A stretch of 64,000 bases of DNA from Actinernus sp. WN-2022 (GCA_030867875.1 JAOWCC010001590.1:1-64000); one strand, 5' to 3'. Numbered from the stretch's first letter, positions 41,562 through 56,500 are shown. Notes: generated from the sequence alone by a model not told the origin. Numbers and translations: made by a program.

Positions 41562-44500
41562 AATAATAATAACTTTATTAACGTGTCTAAAGGTATTTAG
41601 CAAAAGAATTCTAATTGGAGACTCAAATCAATAAATATTCTATTACTCAACTATACTATAACAATCAATATTGATGATAACGATTAACTATTAGAGAGAC
41701 TTTTTTACGAGACATGTTTATCTCATGATATCTAATCAGGATATAATTCATATAAAATTGTCTCTATTAAAAGGCCGCTAGTTTTGGTAACAGTTAATTG
41801 TTACTAAGGTCGAGATAGGAATTATTATGATATACAATCCATCCACCATCCCGTTCTCTCTGCATTAACCTAGTCTTGAATTAGTTTTATCATTATTACA
41901 ATCAATCAATACCGCAAATGATTCAGTATGGCAGTATATAGCTATTTAAAAAACAAAGACCGAAAATGATTATGGGTATCAATCACTAAATATTTAAACA
42001 GTTATGCTTCTATTTCTATATGTATAGTAGAGTTCTTCAGAATCAAAATGTGCTGTACGGTCAGCCTCAGCCAGAGGGTAGTAGAATACCCAACTACCTT
42101 TCAACAATTACCCAAAATACACAAATTAAGAGTTGTGACACAGCTCATGTCAAAATCTTGTCGTATATTTTACAGCAGAAAATCCCCCCCAAAAAATACC
42201 AAATACCCATGTTTCAATGTAGAAATACCGTATACTCCATTTAGAAAACTACCTTTCGAAAATAACCCAAAATACCCAAATTAAGAATTGTGAGACAGTT
42301 GCAGAAGACTTTGTGACATTTAAATCACATGTTGAAATCTTGCTGTACACATTATAGCAGAAAATTCCAAAATTTAAATATGCTAAATACCCATATTTAA
42401 TTTCAATGTAAAATACCGTTTACTCAATTTAAACCCTTGGATACAGTATACCCAAGATCCCTGGATACAGTATACCCAAGATCCCTGGATACAGTATACC
42501 CAAGATCCCTGGATACAGTATACCCAAGATCCCTTGGATACAGTATACCCAAAATCCCTGGCCGACCCTGTTTTAGATATTTAGTAATTGCTATCCGTGA
42601 TTGTTCTTGTCGCTTTTAATCCGACGACGTTTTTTTTAAATAGCTGTATATTCTGTGTTTAAACTCACTTGAAGGGCAACCATAGACTTCCACTCTCATT
42701 GAAATCCAGCTGCGCCATCTTCGTGGATGAAATCGTACGTAAGAGGCAACAAAAGGGCGCTTGATATCGTGATAGACGATTCCAAAACGATTGTTATTCG
42801 CTGCGAAGTACTGGAAATAAAATAAAATCAAGTTATTGACAGTTTTTAACTCATGGATTCTCGCAAGCGCAGAAACGAGTCATTGGGATACGTGAAATGT
42901 TGCCAACACTCCTCAATCGCTCCTCACTCACTCACTCACACACTCACTAAGGTGTCAGCATTCCAGGGAGCCTGGAAAATCAAAGCAAGTTATTGACAGT
43001 TTATATACTAGCTGTATTTTGGTGTAGCCAAGGATTAAAAACAAAACAGTGACGTTTTCCAAATGTTTGATCCAGTAATATAGTAATGCAACATGGCAAA
43101 TTGAGTTTTGGAACTTACCTTCACACCCCTTGGGTATTTATAATGTACAAAGGTTACTCCGTTGGTACTGTGTGTCAGGTAGTACTGGGTAACCCATTGA
43201 TGAGCATCCTGTCTACCCTGTGTAGCGACTCCCTTTACTCGGATGGAAGCACCAAATTGGATCTGCGAATACGTAAATATGGTTAGTTCCATCTTTTAAA
43301 CAATTTGCTACTTCAAGTAATTGGTTTTTGACATCTTAAAGCCTTTTTTAATGTGTCGTCTTTCTTTCCATGCAGGTTTGGAGGAGGGCCTGGATGGGGT
43401 TTACTGACAAATGACAAAAGGCCTAAAATTTAACTGTCAACTGACACTGAAATAAGGATATTTTTAACTGTTAACTGATAATTTAAAATTTACTGTTTGA
43501 TGATAAATTGAAGATCCAGCTTTGAAATTCAACAAAATAATGCTTATTCTCGAAGATTACCCTTAAAATGGTATTTTAGCGCTGAACTGTTAACTGACAA
43601 ATGGCCTAAATGTTAACTGTTAACGGACATTTGTATCCAATCCATACCCTTTCTTTAGACTTTAGAAAAATGATCACAAAATGCAAAACCTACAACAACT
43701 ATATCCTTAACATTAAGGTCTCAAGAAGTCAAATATCTGTAGATGATTCATTGTATAGAAATCTGAAGCTAAAATTAGAAGAAGAAACAACTTTATTCCT
43801 TATTGAAGCCTAAGTGATTATTTTTATTTGAAATGTTCAATCTTTGGAATCGGTAGTATTGCGTATAGAAAAATTCTAAATACATTGTGATGACAAGTCA
43901 AGACAAATAGTTATTTATTCAGTTGTGTTTACATTACAATAACAGAGGATTCCTACAGTGACGCCATATTGCTATCAATCATATCTAACCCTAACCGACG
44001 CTTTAGTGTGTTTAGGTGTTTCCTACCATTACTACCGTTAGAATAATCCTTTATTATAAAGACATATTTAAGCATCTTTATAGTTAATAGAGTGGAATGG
44101 TTAGGAAAGCCGGAAAACTTCAAAGGGGCTAAAACAAAGGCGCTGCAATTTATGTTGGAATAGGGTAAGACAAAAGATTGTGCACGGTCATAGTTGATTA
44201 GTGTCCCCTGAACGACTGAACCCACACGTTTCTATTGGCTGATTGATTAGCATATTGGAATTTCTATTGTGTTTTGTGCACGGTAGCGGTCGAAAAAAGC
44301 GAACAAAGACATATAACAAAGAAGGTCGCTGAGTTTCATAACCATGCCACTCTATTAACTATGATTTAAGAGAGGTGAGGTTGCATGGAATTATTTTCTA
44401 TAGTATTACCTGTAACCACTGTCTAGTATTAACATGTCGAACACCCCAAGACCACCGATGATTAAGACGGCCATGCCAGGGTGCCAAGTAATGATTATAA

Positions 44501-47500
44501 TTCGAAGAAGAAGACAATTGTCCTCCGCGTACGCGGAAGTCCTCCACCCCTATAGGAACCTTACAGCGGTCTAACAAAATAAAATAACACATTTTAAGGG
44601 AAGAAAGATATTTAGGACGGAAATAAAATATCATTAATTTAAATGTTTTTCTACTGAAAAGGTTAACACATATACACGCTTAAGCAGAACAAACATTAGG
44701 TATAGTGGTTTTAAAGGCGAAAACATAAAAGCTAATGAAAGAGGATATTTGCTACTACCAGAATCCTTTTCAAATACTCTTTCTCATTTAGATTTTTAAA
44801 CTCCTTTGAGAATTCCAAGACAATGATTCCAAATTAGAGGAACAAAAGGATCCGCGCAAAGAGTTCTGGTAGTTGTGGTATGTGACATCATCATGAAAAT
44901 CTCCTATTCATTGTTTGTTTTCTATTCTATGATTTACTCATAACGTTTAACTCGTGCTAGTGTTCCAGTTATTGACTATGATTTAAATTATTGGCTATTA
45001 TCTATGATATTCTTGTAACCCTTTACATATATATTAGTTTCGTTAATTGTTATTTACACAGGGATCCATTCAAACCGGGTTTCTGAACTGGACCTCCCTG
45101 TTCAAATATTGCTATAAATATGTGACGTGATGTGACGTGACAGTACAATCACTGAATTTCTAACGGGACCTAAAAAACAGCCATAGAAGATGATCAAACA
45201 ATCATTGTTTGGATATCTTTGTACATATATTTCAAAATATCTCAAGCTCTCGGATAAACAATTTACACAAACGACCCCTAAAACACAACTTTAGTGACAA
45301 CAGTTTATCACTGAATCTCTGACTTCAGTGAATTTCATCCCGATCGAATCACTGAAACTCTGACTTTACCTATAATTAGTGAATTTTGTCCCGAATCACT
45401 TTTTACCTATAATTAGTGAATTTTATCCCGAATCACTTTTTACCTATAATTAGTGAATTTTATCCCGAATCACTGAAACTCTCACTTTACCTATAATTAG
45501 TGAATTTCATCCCGAATCACTTTTTACCTATAATTAGTGAATTTCATCCCGTATCACTTGTTACCTATAATTAGTGAATTTCATCCCGAATCACTTTTTA
45601 CCTATAATTAGTGAATTTCATCCCGAATCACTTGTTACCTATAATTAGTGAATTTCAGCCCGAATCACTTGTTACCTATAATTAGTGAATTTCATCCCGA
45701 ATCACTTGTTACCTATAATTAGTGAATTTCATCCCGAATCACTTGTTACCTATAATTAGTGAATTTCATCCCGAATCACTTTTTACCTATAATTAGTGAA
45801 TTTCATACCGAATCACTTGTTACCTATAATTAGTGAATTTCATCCCGAATCACTTTTTACCTATAATTAGTGAATTTCATCCCGAATCACTTGTTACCTA
45901 TAATTAGTGAATTTCATCCCGAATCACTTGTTACCTATAATTAGTGAATTTCATCCCGAATCACTTTTTACCTATAATTAGTGAATTTCATCCCGAATCA
46001 CTTTTTACCTATAATTAGTGAATTTCATCCCGAATCACTTGTTACCTATAATTAGTGAATTTCATCCCGAATCACTTGTTACCTATAATTAGTGAATTTC
46101 ATCCCGAATCACTTTTTACCTATAATTAGTGAATTTCATCCCGAATCACTTGTTACCTATAATTAGTGAATTTCATCCCGAATCACTTCTTACCTATAAT
46201 TAGTGAATTTCATCCCGAATCACTTCTTACCTATAATTAGTGAATTTCATCCCGAATCACTTGTTACCTATAATTAGTGAATTTCATCCCGAATCACTTG
46301 TTACCTATAATTAGTGAATTTCATCCCGAATCACTTTTTACCTATAATTAGTGAATTTCATCCCGAATCACTTGTTACCTGTAATTAGTGAATTTTATCC
46401 AAAACTCAGCCAATCAGAAACGAGATGTCGCAAATCGGGCTAGAATAAATCATAATAATACTTGTTACAATAAATTGTCAGTCCGTACCAATATAACATC
46501 CTTGGTACTCCAGCCTCAGTGAGATGTGAGATCGCCATCCTCGTGGATGTAATCGTATGTATCGACATCTGATCGCGAAATCTGGATGATTCACTTTAAT
46601 GGTATTGCGGTCCTTGTTCGCTGTAAAGTACTGAAAGTAAAAACGTGGCGAGTCACTAATTAGTTCTGACTGAGTTCTGCACATTTAAATCCCTAATAAC
46701 CTTTTATTTATGTTATCTAAACAGATCACGTATCCACAAAATAATCGGTTAATGAAAAGGCAAAGACGGTGTTTTAAAACATAATCAAAAATGAGAGACA
46801 CCGTATCCATGTGAAAGCGACATTTTACAAATGTAGTTGTCGGCACAAACATATTTTAATCGAAATACAATGACTGCACGCAGTCACCTGTTGTTTGGCC
46901 ATTATCGGCAAAAGCACAACATGGAGGACCTAAGATGTAAGTTTAGCATAAAATGCGAACATATGAAGATAAATCACAATTTAAGTCGAACTCCGTTATA
47001 ACGAAGTGCCAAGGGATCGACCGAAAAATAGGTTCGTCATATCGAGGGTTCGTTATAGACGGCTATATGGTTATAAACTGTTTTCAAGCAAGCGTTTTTG
47101 CCGAGCTAGTGCTGAAAAAAAAACTTGTTCGTTATATCATGGGCTTCGAATTCGTTATAACGGGGTTCCAATGTATTTTCATATCATCTAAAATTTAAAA
47201 TAAAATAGTCAAGAATTCGAAGTAAACGTATTTTGGTTGCGCCTGTCCTCCGAGCGGTCGCCGTTGTGGTTGCGTAAAATGTTATTACGCGTAAACAAAT
47301 AATATTGAGTCATCTTAATGCTTTTATTACAAATATTATCCCACATCTGACGCCATAGTCAAATTTGATATAAACATACCTTGAGGGTCTGTTTTTCCTT
47401 GTATTGGGTCCATATGATATTGTCCTGACTGTACGAGATTGTGTATCTTGTCACCCACTGATGGGAATCCTGACGTCCTTGAGTTACGATTGATGTCACT

Positions 47501-50500
47501 CTAGTCGCCCTGCGGAAATCGACCTGCATAAAAGGAACACAATTAAGGTTTTCCGCATGCACAAAGACAAATATATCGGCGTTGTAGCAGTATTTGAGAA
47601 GTTAAAGTAACTCGGCCTTAGTGTACACTATTAACACCTTTATCATTGTATCTTTTGGTACTTTATTTCCTATTGCATATATTTTACAGATATGTGATAT
47701 CACGGGAGACCAGTAACACAGACAATTACAATGGACCTTTCAGCCTTCACGTGGATTTGTAGATTCAATTGACGGTTTGACATCTACGTGACTGGAAAGT
47801 ACTATTTGCATCAAAATCAACTCGGACAGCGTATCAAACCTTACAGTGGTATACTGATTGACAACGTTTCTTTCAGTCTCTCAATTTGTTCATTTAGTGC
47901 TGAAATGGCAAGGATTTCGAGCCTGTTGTGGGTCAAAATTCGAAATCTAAAAATGAAACTCCGACTGCCGTCTGGTTTTCGAGTCTACATTCGCTTATTT
48001 GTAATTACTGGTCTCGCGTGCATCACATAGCAGCGTAATAGTTTTACATCCGATTTACTACTACTGTTAACATAGCGTCCTAGCACCAATTACCCCATCC
48101 TCGATTAGCTTTTGCTAATTTAGCTGGCGGTTGATTGTTTTCTGTACAAAGAACCAACAAAGTATGAAAGGGCATTCACTTATTTTGTATATATTATTTC
48201 TATCGACGTTATTGTTTTAACAATATTATTTCCATTATTATTATTATCAGTAATTATTGTGATACGACTAATTGTTTTCACATTTATAATTTATTGATTA
48301 CAAGTCTTAGAGTAGAGGTTACGGAACTGTGATTGAAATAAAATTAAACAAGGACCTGCACTATAAAAGGGAAGACCCTCCGCCTTCTCAACCTTTGGGA
48401 TTCGAAATTTGAATTTCAAATTCAGAAAAGTCAAGCAAGTGAGCAACTGATCAGTCTTCTGTTAGAATACTAAATTAAAATAAGTCAAGAAAAAGCAAAC
48501 AGCAGGAAGCTAGTTGCTCAGCTATGCGCATGTCAATAACCTTTTAGAACCATTTACTAATTCTTTAGTGCATTTTAGACATTCAACATTTCGATTTGAA
48601 TTTCGCGCGATGCCAAATGTTAGAGATCGTTCAAGCGGAACATCACATGTTGCAGAGCTTTGAACACAGATGTTCACTTGACAAAGGCTGATTGAAAACG
48701 AAGGTGTCTTCCACCTGGTTGAGGCACTTTTACAGTGCGGATCAATGTTTAAATTATGTTGAAGTAATGGGTCCTAATACAAATATATGCAAATACAAAA
48801 ATTACAAGGCGCTTAACAATAGAGCGGTTTTCGACTGAATGTCGAAATTAATTCGCTAATTACTTTGGTTTTGCGTTTGCTTTAATAACTTTCTATTGGC
48901 TGTGAAAAATGTTTTGTAATTATCAGCAGTCAGACAATCAGTTTCTAAACTAAAACCAAACATTGTCTTGGTCTGTGAGTCAATCAATTTCGCTCCAGCA
49001 ATTGCATTTACTTTTTCTCGTGATTGGTTCAAGTAAAACCAAACATTAATCAGTTCAGTTCATGATTGGCTCATTGTGTTTTTACTTGCTCCTGTGATTG
49101 GCTCTATGATTACTTTGGCTTTAGACAATCAATCGAAAATCGCTCTATTCGACGCATTGGCACTTCATGTGACAAACCTGAATCCACTGGTTATGATTGT
49201 TATGCTTTGCTGACCAGGCTCCCATGTAACGCCCACGACGGGCACGATGCAGACGAGCCAGGAAAGGTGCGTGGTTTGCGTTAAATGTCGATGAAGCTGT
49301 GATGGCTGAGTTTGGGATGCGTCCGTTCTGCATTCCGAGGGCAGAGTTGCACGCTCCTTTAATAATTACAAAGTTAATATTAGGCTCCACAATATTCACA
49401 ACTAACAAGCTGAAGATTGTCCAAGCAACACTCAAAGCAAAGTTAATATTAGGCTACAACGATACAAAGCTTTGAGTGTTGCTTGTTGTCCAAGCAACAC
49501 TCAAAGTAATATTAAGTATCGTTTGTAGTAAAAGCAGTACTTTAGTAATGATAATCTTCGCTATACATGTATTAGTGGAGTATTAGCATTCTGCATTCGA
49601 AGGGCAGAGTTGCACGCTCCTTTACAAACAGACAACATTATTAGGCTGCACGGTAATCACAACTAACTTTAACCACATGAGAATGTATCAAGTCGAAAGT
49701 GAAAGTGATACAAATATTTTTTTTAGCAAAAGCAGTACTTTAGTAATGATAATTTTGCTATATATGTATTAGTGCAGTATTTCAATCAGTTTCTAAATAT
49801 ATTTTTATCACACAACCAGGGAGAAGTATTCATGGGTTGGTGGGAACTGGATAAGGTACTCGTTCAATAATGAATGAAGATTTTTTAAATAACTAGAATC
49901 CCAAACTAACAAAGAATACTGGAAAGAAAAACATATAATACTTTTTGACGTTGGTTTCCGTTTTTGATACTTACGTTCGCAACGAATGTTTCCTCTCAGG
50001 TCATCAAAGTTGATATGTCCCCATCCACCACTGCTGTAGTCTATAAGTCTCATGAAGGCAGTTCTACCGATATGTGCTCTCACAAGCCATCGCTGGCGCC
50101 TCATGGACTCGTTACAGCGACCGGTAGTTCGTAGAACTACACCGTGACCGCTTACGACAAGCTCAACCCTCACCTTGTTGACATGACAACCTCCGCCCAC
50201 CAGGAAATCGATGTAATTTCCGGTGATACGAAAGCGCCTGGAGGTCAAGGTGCCGGTTGGACGATCACCCTGAAATTTTTGGAGATTTTTTTTTAGTTTA
50301 AAGTGTAGTCTACGGTTATTGAATGTAAGCACTGCGACATGGTGGGCAATCATGTTTGTTGATCTAACAAGAGTAGCTAAGGAGACATTTTTTTTCAACG
50401 TCAACGAAGATGGCGGCGATGACGTGACATGAAAGCAATATTGATTTGCAGTGTTTTACATGTTTCTTTTATTGATTCTAATTCTATTCTAATTCTCCTA

Positions 50501-53500
50501 TATACTCACACTAATCGGGTATTATGCAGAGGCGCATGGCTGGGACAATAAAGAGCTAGTTTATGATATCTTATAAATAAGTTTACAAGGGTTAGTTTTG
50601 AATGCGCTAATAGTTGTGGCCTCTTCGACCTCTGTAGGTAATTCACTCCATTGCTTAATTGTTCTGGGGAAAAAGAATATTTAAAGCAGTCTTTAAAGAA
50701 AGCTGGAATGTGAAAATTAATTGCGTGCCTCTGCCTCGTTCATCTAAAGGCTTGGCAGAGTAACCGTTCCGTGTACAATTTTATATATCCGATTACAGGT
50801 CTAGTCTCAGCCCTACGCTGCTGTAGGCTGGGCCAGTTCAGCTGATCGAGCAAGCTGTTACAACATGCATAAGTTAAGTTAAGCCATACATACCTGGATG
50901 GCTCCTGCCTTCCCTTTGGAGTTGTGCCGATTCTCGTAAGTTCCAATCCAAAATCGGCTCTGTTTACGAGACGGTTGGCTTCGTCGAGCCTTTGAGTTGT
51001 CGCCATAAGTCGGCTGATTGTTAAAAGCAGTACCTGACTTGGTCCATCCGTATAGATTACCTCGCTCAAAGTCAAAGTTCGTGCACCCAGGGGGTGTAGC
51101 TGGGAAAAAATAGGCAAGAGATTGATTTACTAAAACGCAAATCCATTTGTGGTTTAATTTATTTATGAGATCCATCACACAGCGATCAAGTGGTATACGC
51201 ATGCGCGTGGTCACAGTATTTTCTTGTAAATTTGTTATCGAAAACAAAATACAAATATAGGAAAACTACTGGAAAACTCTTATCTTTTAGAATTGAGCAT
51301 GCATGCATAAGTGACGGAACATAACTCAGCTTTGTTAACTTTAAACAAGAGACAAAATTGACTCACCGTGTACTGCTGCCCATAATCTATAGAAAAGTAA
51401 AAGTAAAGAATAATGTTACGTAACATGTACACTCTATCCGGCAATAGTATTTTTTTGGTTTTGGATATCCTGCTGCGTTTCTGTTAAATGCAGCCAATTA
51501 TGACATACATATATAATCATATATCTCTTTGGCAAAAGAAAATGACTTAACGAACTACTTAAATGTTTCTATATCAAATAACCGCTTTACTATTAATTAT
51601 TGAATAACTATATATAAAAATCTCTTGGGTTTTAATTACTTAGCTACGATGATCTCCTTAACCAATAGTTTTTTTTCAATGTAAAGTTAAAATATATAAT
51701 GTTATAGTTTAAATTTTGATTTTTTTACATGTGAAAACAGCCGTGATTATTACCAAATCAAGCGGCTCTATTGATATTTCGCACTCCACTTATTTGCCGT
51801 ATTCGGTCTAGCACACTCATATACAATTTCCTCTATTTCACTATTCTTATAGATTACTTACAAGCCATGATTCAAGACAAACATTTTTAAACCTCATTAT
51901 AAACAGTTCGCCCTTTATCTTGATTTCCACCCAAATTAAGGACGTCACGTCATACGAAATGTATCTAATTACTAATGCATGAGGCAATACCAACTGAAAA
52001 TATATCGTTAAAATAGTGTCTTTAAAATGTCAATATATTCGTGATTTCCATCAGCTTATTTTGAAAACGTAATCCTTTAAAACGTAAACCTGACTATGCA
52101 GTTATAACATGAAAATCTAAATTAAAAGTACTAAAACTGGCTAGGTTGGCTGATCGGTTCAAGATGTCGACATTGTTTAATTTTTCATTTGTTCTTGCTG
52201 CAATATCAATAACAGGCGGAACATTGAGTGAGTCATAAAAAGTACTATAAAAGTCCTTTCTTAGGTCACCATCTTGCATGCAAGCGTACAACATCCCTTC
52301 CTTTCTCACCTGCAACTGAGGAGCATAACCATACACAAATTCACGTTTCCAAGTGGTCATAGTTTGCAGCAGTTTAATTACATAGTCAGCAAAAAAGATT
52401 AATAAAAATACCTTATCTACCAGGTGTTCCAATATATGTTTCAATTTCCATTTTCGAAACAAAAATATAAACAATAGAAATTGAACGTCTATTAAAATAA
52501 CATACCATCTATAATTATATAATGAAGTGCAAACAAGCTTATTAATGGAGTATGAAATACTTCAATTTAAATAAATAGCTAACACCAGGATCCCATCACC
52601 AGAATCCCAACACCAGAATCCCAACACCAGAATCCCAACACCAGAATCCCATCACCAGAATCCCACCACCAGAATCCCACCACCAGGATCCCACCACCAG
52701 GATCCCACCACCAGGATCCCATCACCAGGATCCCATCACCAGGATCCCATCACCAGGATCCCATCACCAGGATCCGATCATCAGGATCCCATCACCAGGA
52801 TCCCATCACCAGAACCCATCACCAGAATTGCAACACCAGAATCCCACCACCAGGATACCATCACCAGAATACCATCACCAGGATACCATCACCAGGATAC
52901 CATCACCAGGATCCCATCACCAGGATACCATCACCAGGATACCATCACCAGGATACCATCACCAGAACCCATCACCAGAATCGCAACACCAGAATCCCAT
53001 CACCAGAATCCCACCACCAGGATACCATCACCAGGATACCATCACCAGGATACCATCACCAGGATACCATCACCAGGATACCATCACCGGGATACCATCA
53101 CCGGGATACCATCACCGGGATACCATCACCAGGATACCATCACCAGGATACCATCACCAGGATACCATCACCAGGATACCATCACCAGGATACCATCACC
53201 AGGATACCATCACCAGGATACCATCACCAGGATACCATCACCAGGATACCATCACCAGGATACCATCACCAGGATACCATCACCAGGATACCATCACCAG
53301 GATACCATCACCAGGATACCATCACCAGGATACCATCACCAGGAGCGTCCATCTCCCAACTTTGTTTGTGCACGTGAGTCAGCACATTCCCAGATCAGGT
53401 TATTTTTAGAACATCCGAGCTGAATAAATATCATACCCCGGAGCGGAAGGCCGATACAATGCTTATTTTTTTACAATAGTGAGGTTCTCATACGCTATAA

Positions 53501-56500
53501 TATCTCTTTTCATAAATGATTATGAAGTATTATTGTTTGCCTAATACATGCTGTTTGAATTTACTGTTCCCCTGATTCTAAAAATAACCTGATCTGAAGG
53601 CACGCTGGCTAACAAATGCATAACAGGTGTACGCTCCTGGTAATGGACTCCTGCTAACACCCCGTAGTTATTACACCACTTTGCTTCAAAGCTTAATTCA
53701 AATGGTATGGAATTAAAATTGGTCAAAGTCTAAAATAGCACACATACATCCACACCTACGCACAAAATACTAGTGTAAAACCTACAATAAAATGAAAAGA
53801 AAAGCTACATAGAAGTAATACGTAAATATATAAATACACATAATTACATACATCAAAGTCGAATGGAAGGATTTTCAGATTTCCTTCACAGCCAGCTTAC
53901 AAAATACAGAAGTGAGAAAAATGTCAAAAACATGAGGCAATTTGTTAATTAGTAGAAAAGTATTGATACGTAAATATTTCATTATGGTATTTGAATAAAT
54001 CAAACAGGTTCAGATTCAGATTAAAGAATATTGGAGCTGACTATGGGTACCGAAATTAGATCGCCAACTATTCCGGTCATTACGAGCCTGCGGTACGTCA
54101 GCGGTTTTCCCTGTGAACACTTATTTTTAACATACGGTTAAAAATAGAGCCTTTTGACACTGTCAATACTCATGTGATACTTAAAATCTTTCAAAGTTGT
54201 AAATATTAAGAACGTCGGACATTTGGAAAAATTGTGATTTTACGCTCCTGAGGGAGATGGAAATCATGCGGTTATTTTGGTTTTTGCGCGAAAACGTTAC
54301 CGGAAGTGAAATGTTCGCAGGTTTAACTGCTGACCAAATCTACCGTTTTTTACAGCTATCCCACAATTAACTGTATGTTCGAATAGCTGAGTTTTCGGTG
54401 TAAAGTTTAATACCAAATATTTGAACCTTCGAGCGATTTTTCTGGGTAAAATCACCCTGAGATTCTCATCGATTCATGAACCGGAAACAACTACGACGGA
54501 TGGAGCATCGTGTTGGATATTAGTTCGATTTGTAGCGACTTTACGGGAGAATAGAAAAAAGGAAATATATAGGGATATGAGTTTGTCAACTTTGAGTTTA
54601 GCGTGTTTTTGCTCGTCGATAAGAAGGATTGAGTGGCGACTTTCTTCGTAGTCGAGCATAGTGGAAAGGAAAAGTATAACACAAGCAATTGATCTAAATG
54701 TTAGCAACAATCAGATATGTTTTGCTTGTATACTGGACTACTGGTCCGGCAAGGTGATAATATTTATTATGTTGGCTTGTATTTGCAAAATTGTGAAGTC
54801 GTTCTATACATTCTTTGTAAAATCTGAGGACATTTTAGAGTCATTAATGGTAGAAACCGCTTATATATGTACCGCGGGTGCAATGTCGGTGATTGTTTCG
54901 ATGAGGTTATTAATATGCGAATTGCCTTTTTTGAAGAATATACTTTGTATAGTGGTTGAATATTAGTGGGATATGGGCTCATGGATTCATGTGGTCCCCC
55001 AGATTTTAAGACCATAAGTAAGAAATAGAGTATAATTGAATAAGAATAAGTTAATGTGAACAAGTGCCTATTTTGTACAGAATTCCAGAATTCTAGATAT
55101 CTTTTTGGAAATCACAGTGATGTCTCCTTTCCAATCTATAAATGTATGTTACGTATTTTTCTTGTTTGATTGGTGTTCCATTTAACAAACTGACGTTAGT
55201 GTCAGTTGTTGTGTCTGTCCTAGTATTGACGATGATTTTCGCCATAACATTGGTCAAAATAGCTGTGAATCCACGAGGTGCATTCGCCGATAGTATAGTT
55301 ATAGTTATTAAACTCGTATAATTTACCAACATAGCACTTTGGAGCTACAGGTGGATCGTTTTAAACTTGCACGTGCATTTAGGTTCGGTTTTGAGAAGGG
55401 AGGAAAACCGAAGAAAAACTCTCGGACCAAAGGAGTCAGAGATACCAACAAACTCAATTCACATATGACGCCGAGTTCGGGAATCGAACCCGGGTCACAG
55501 AGATGAGCTGAGAGGCGAACGCTTTTTTTTTTTTTTTTTTACTTACTTCGGCCATAATAGAAGATACAAAATAGAATAAAGTAAAATATACAACAAACAA
55601 AACATAGAGGCCAGAAGAACCAACACAGCGTTAGCCAATTACGTTGGTTTCCTATGAAAAATAAAATTGCAATAAATGATCTAATTACAATACTTATTTC
55701 ATCCTAAAAGCAGCATTTGAGAGGTGCGGTTAACTGTCTTGCCTGGTGACATTTCAGACATACAGACTTCCAAGACCTAGGGTTCTCGATGTCAAATACA
55801 GAAGTGATTGCAGACACGTAATATTTAAATAGTAATGATCTAAACTTAGGTAAAGAGATATCTGATTTACGCAGTTCGTGTGGAAGTGTATTCCAAGTTC
55901 GGGAAGCTCTTCTAAAATAACTATTTTGGTAACACATGGTCTTGACATTAGGAATCTGATAAGTAATAAGATTAAGTGAGTTATCCATCGAACGTAGAGA
56001 GATGCTTAAATTCACCCTTTTACCACCTGGTCACCCGTGACTGCAATTTTTTCAGAAAGCAATATCTAAAGATAGGTAAAATAGAGAGCAATGATAGAAC
56101 CATTTTCTATGTAATAGTTAGAAAAGCTGGATTCCAGAACTGATGCATTTGTTCTAAACTATCTACATTTTCTTACTGGAATTAATTAAACTTCGAATTC
56201 CGAGATGTTTTAGTTATAAATTCAGTTATTACAATGTCATGTTACAATGTCATATGTGGGACCAAATTGGCTGATTGAAATGGTATATTTCACAATTAGC
56301 CTGCGAATTCGAGGATTCTATTATAGAAATAGAGTGTGTCCGTCCAAGCACTATAAATGCAATCACATATTTGTGACGTCGAAATCTGTCCAGATATTTC
56401 GTCCGCGGACATTATCTGATACGAGAAGAGAACAGTTCCCAGGAAACTGTGAGCTTCGAGGATCAGATAATGTCCAAGGACAAATATTAAGGCATATTTC

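Noticed and set aside
52094..52474. 126-codon minus-strand open frame in intron 1
   Set aside because: No recognisable domain, no matching splice phase, and codon content typical of AT-rich non-coding DNA. It is mentioned only as part of the intron.
52828..53409. 193-codon open frame
   Set aside because: It is produced by a stop-free 14-bp minisatellite; the same peptide appears in all frames.
54421..55332. Overlapping open frames of 60-100 codons on both strands
   Set aside because: They overlap each other on opposite strands, show no family resemblance and contain no splice-phase link to the neighbouring exons.
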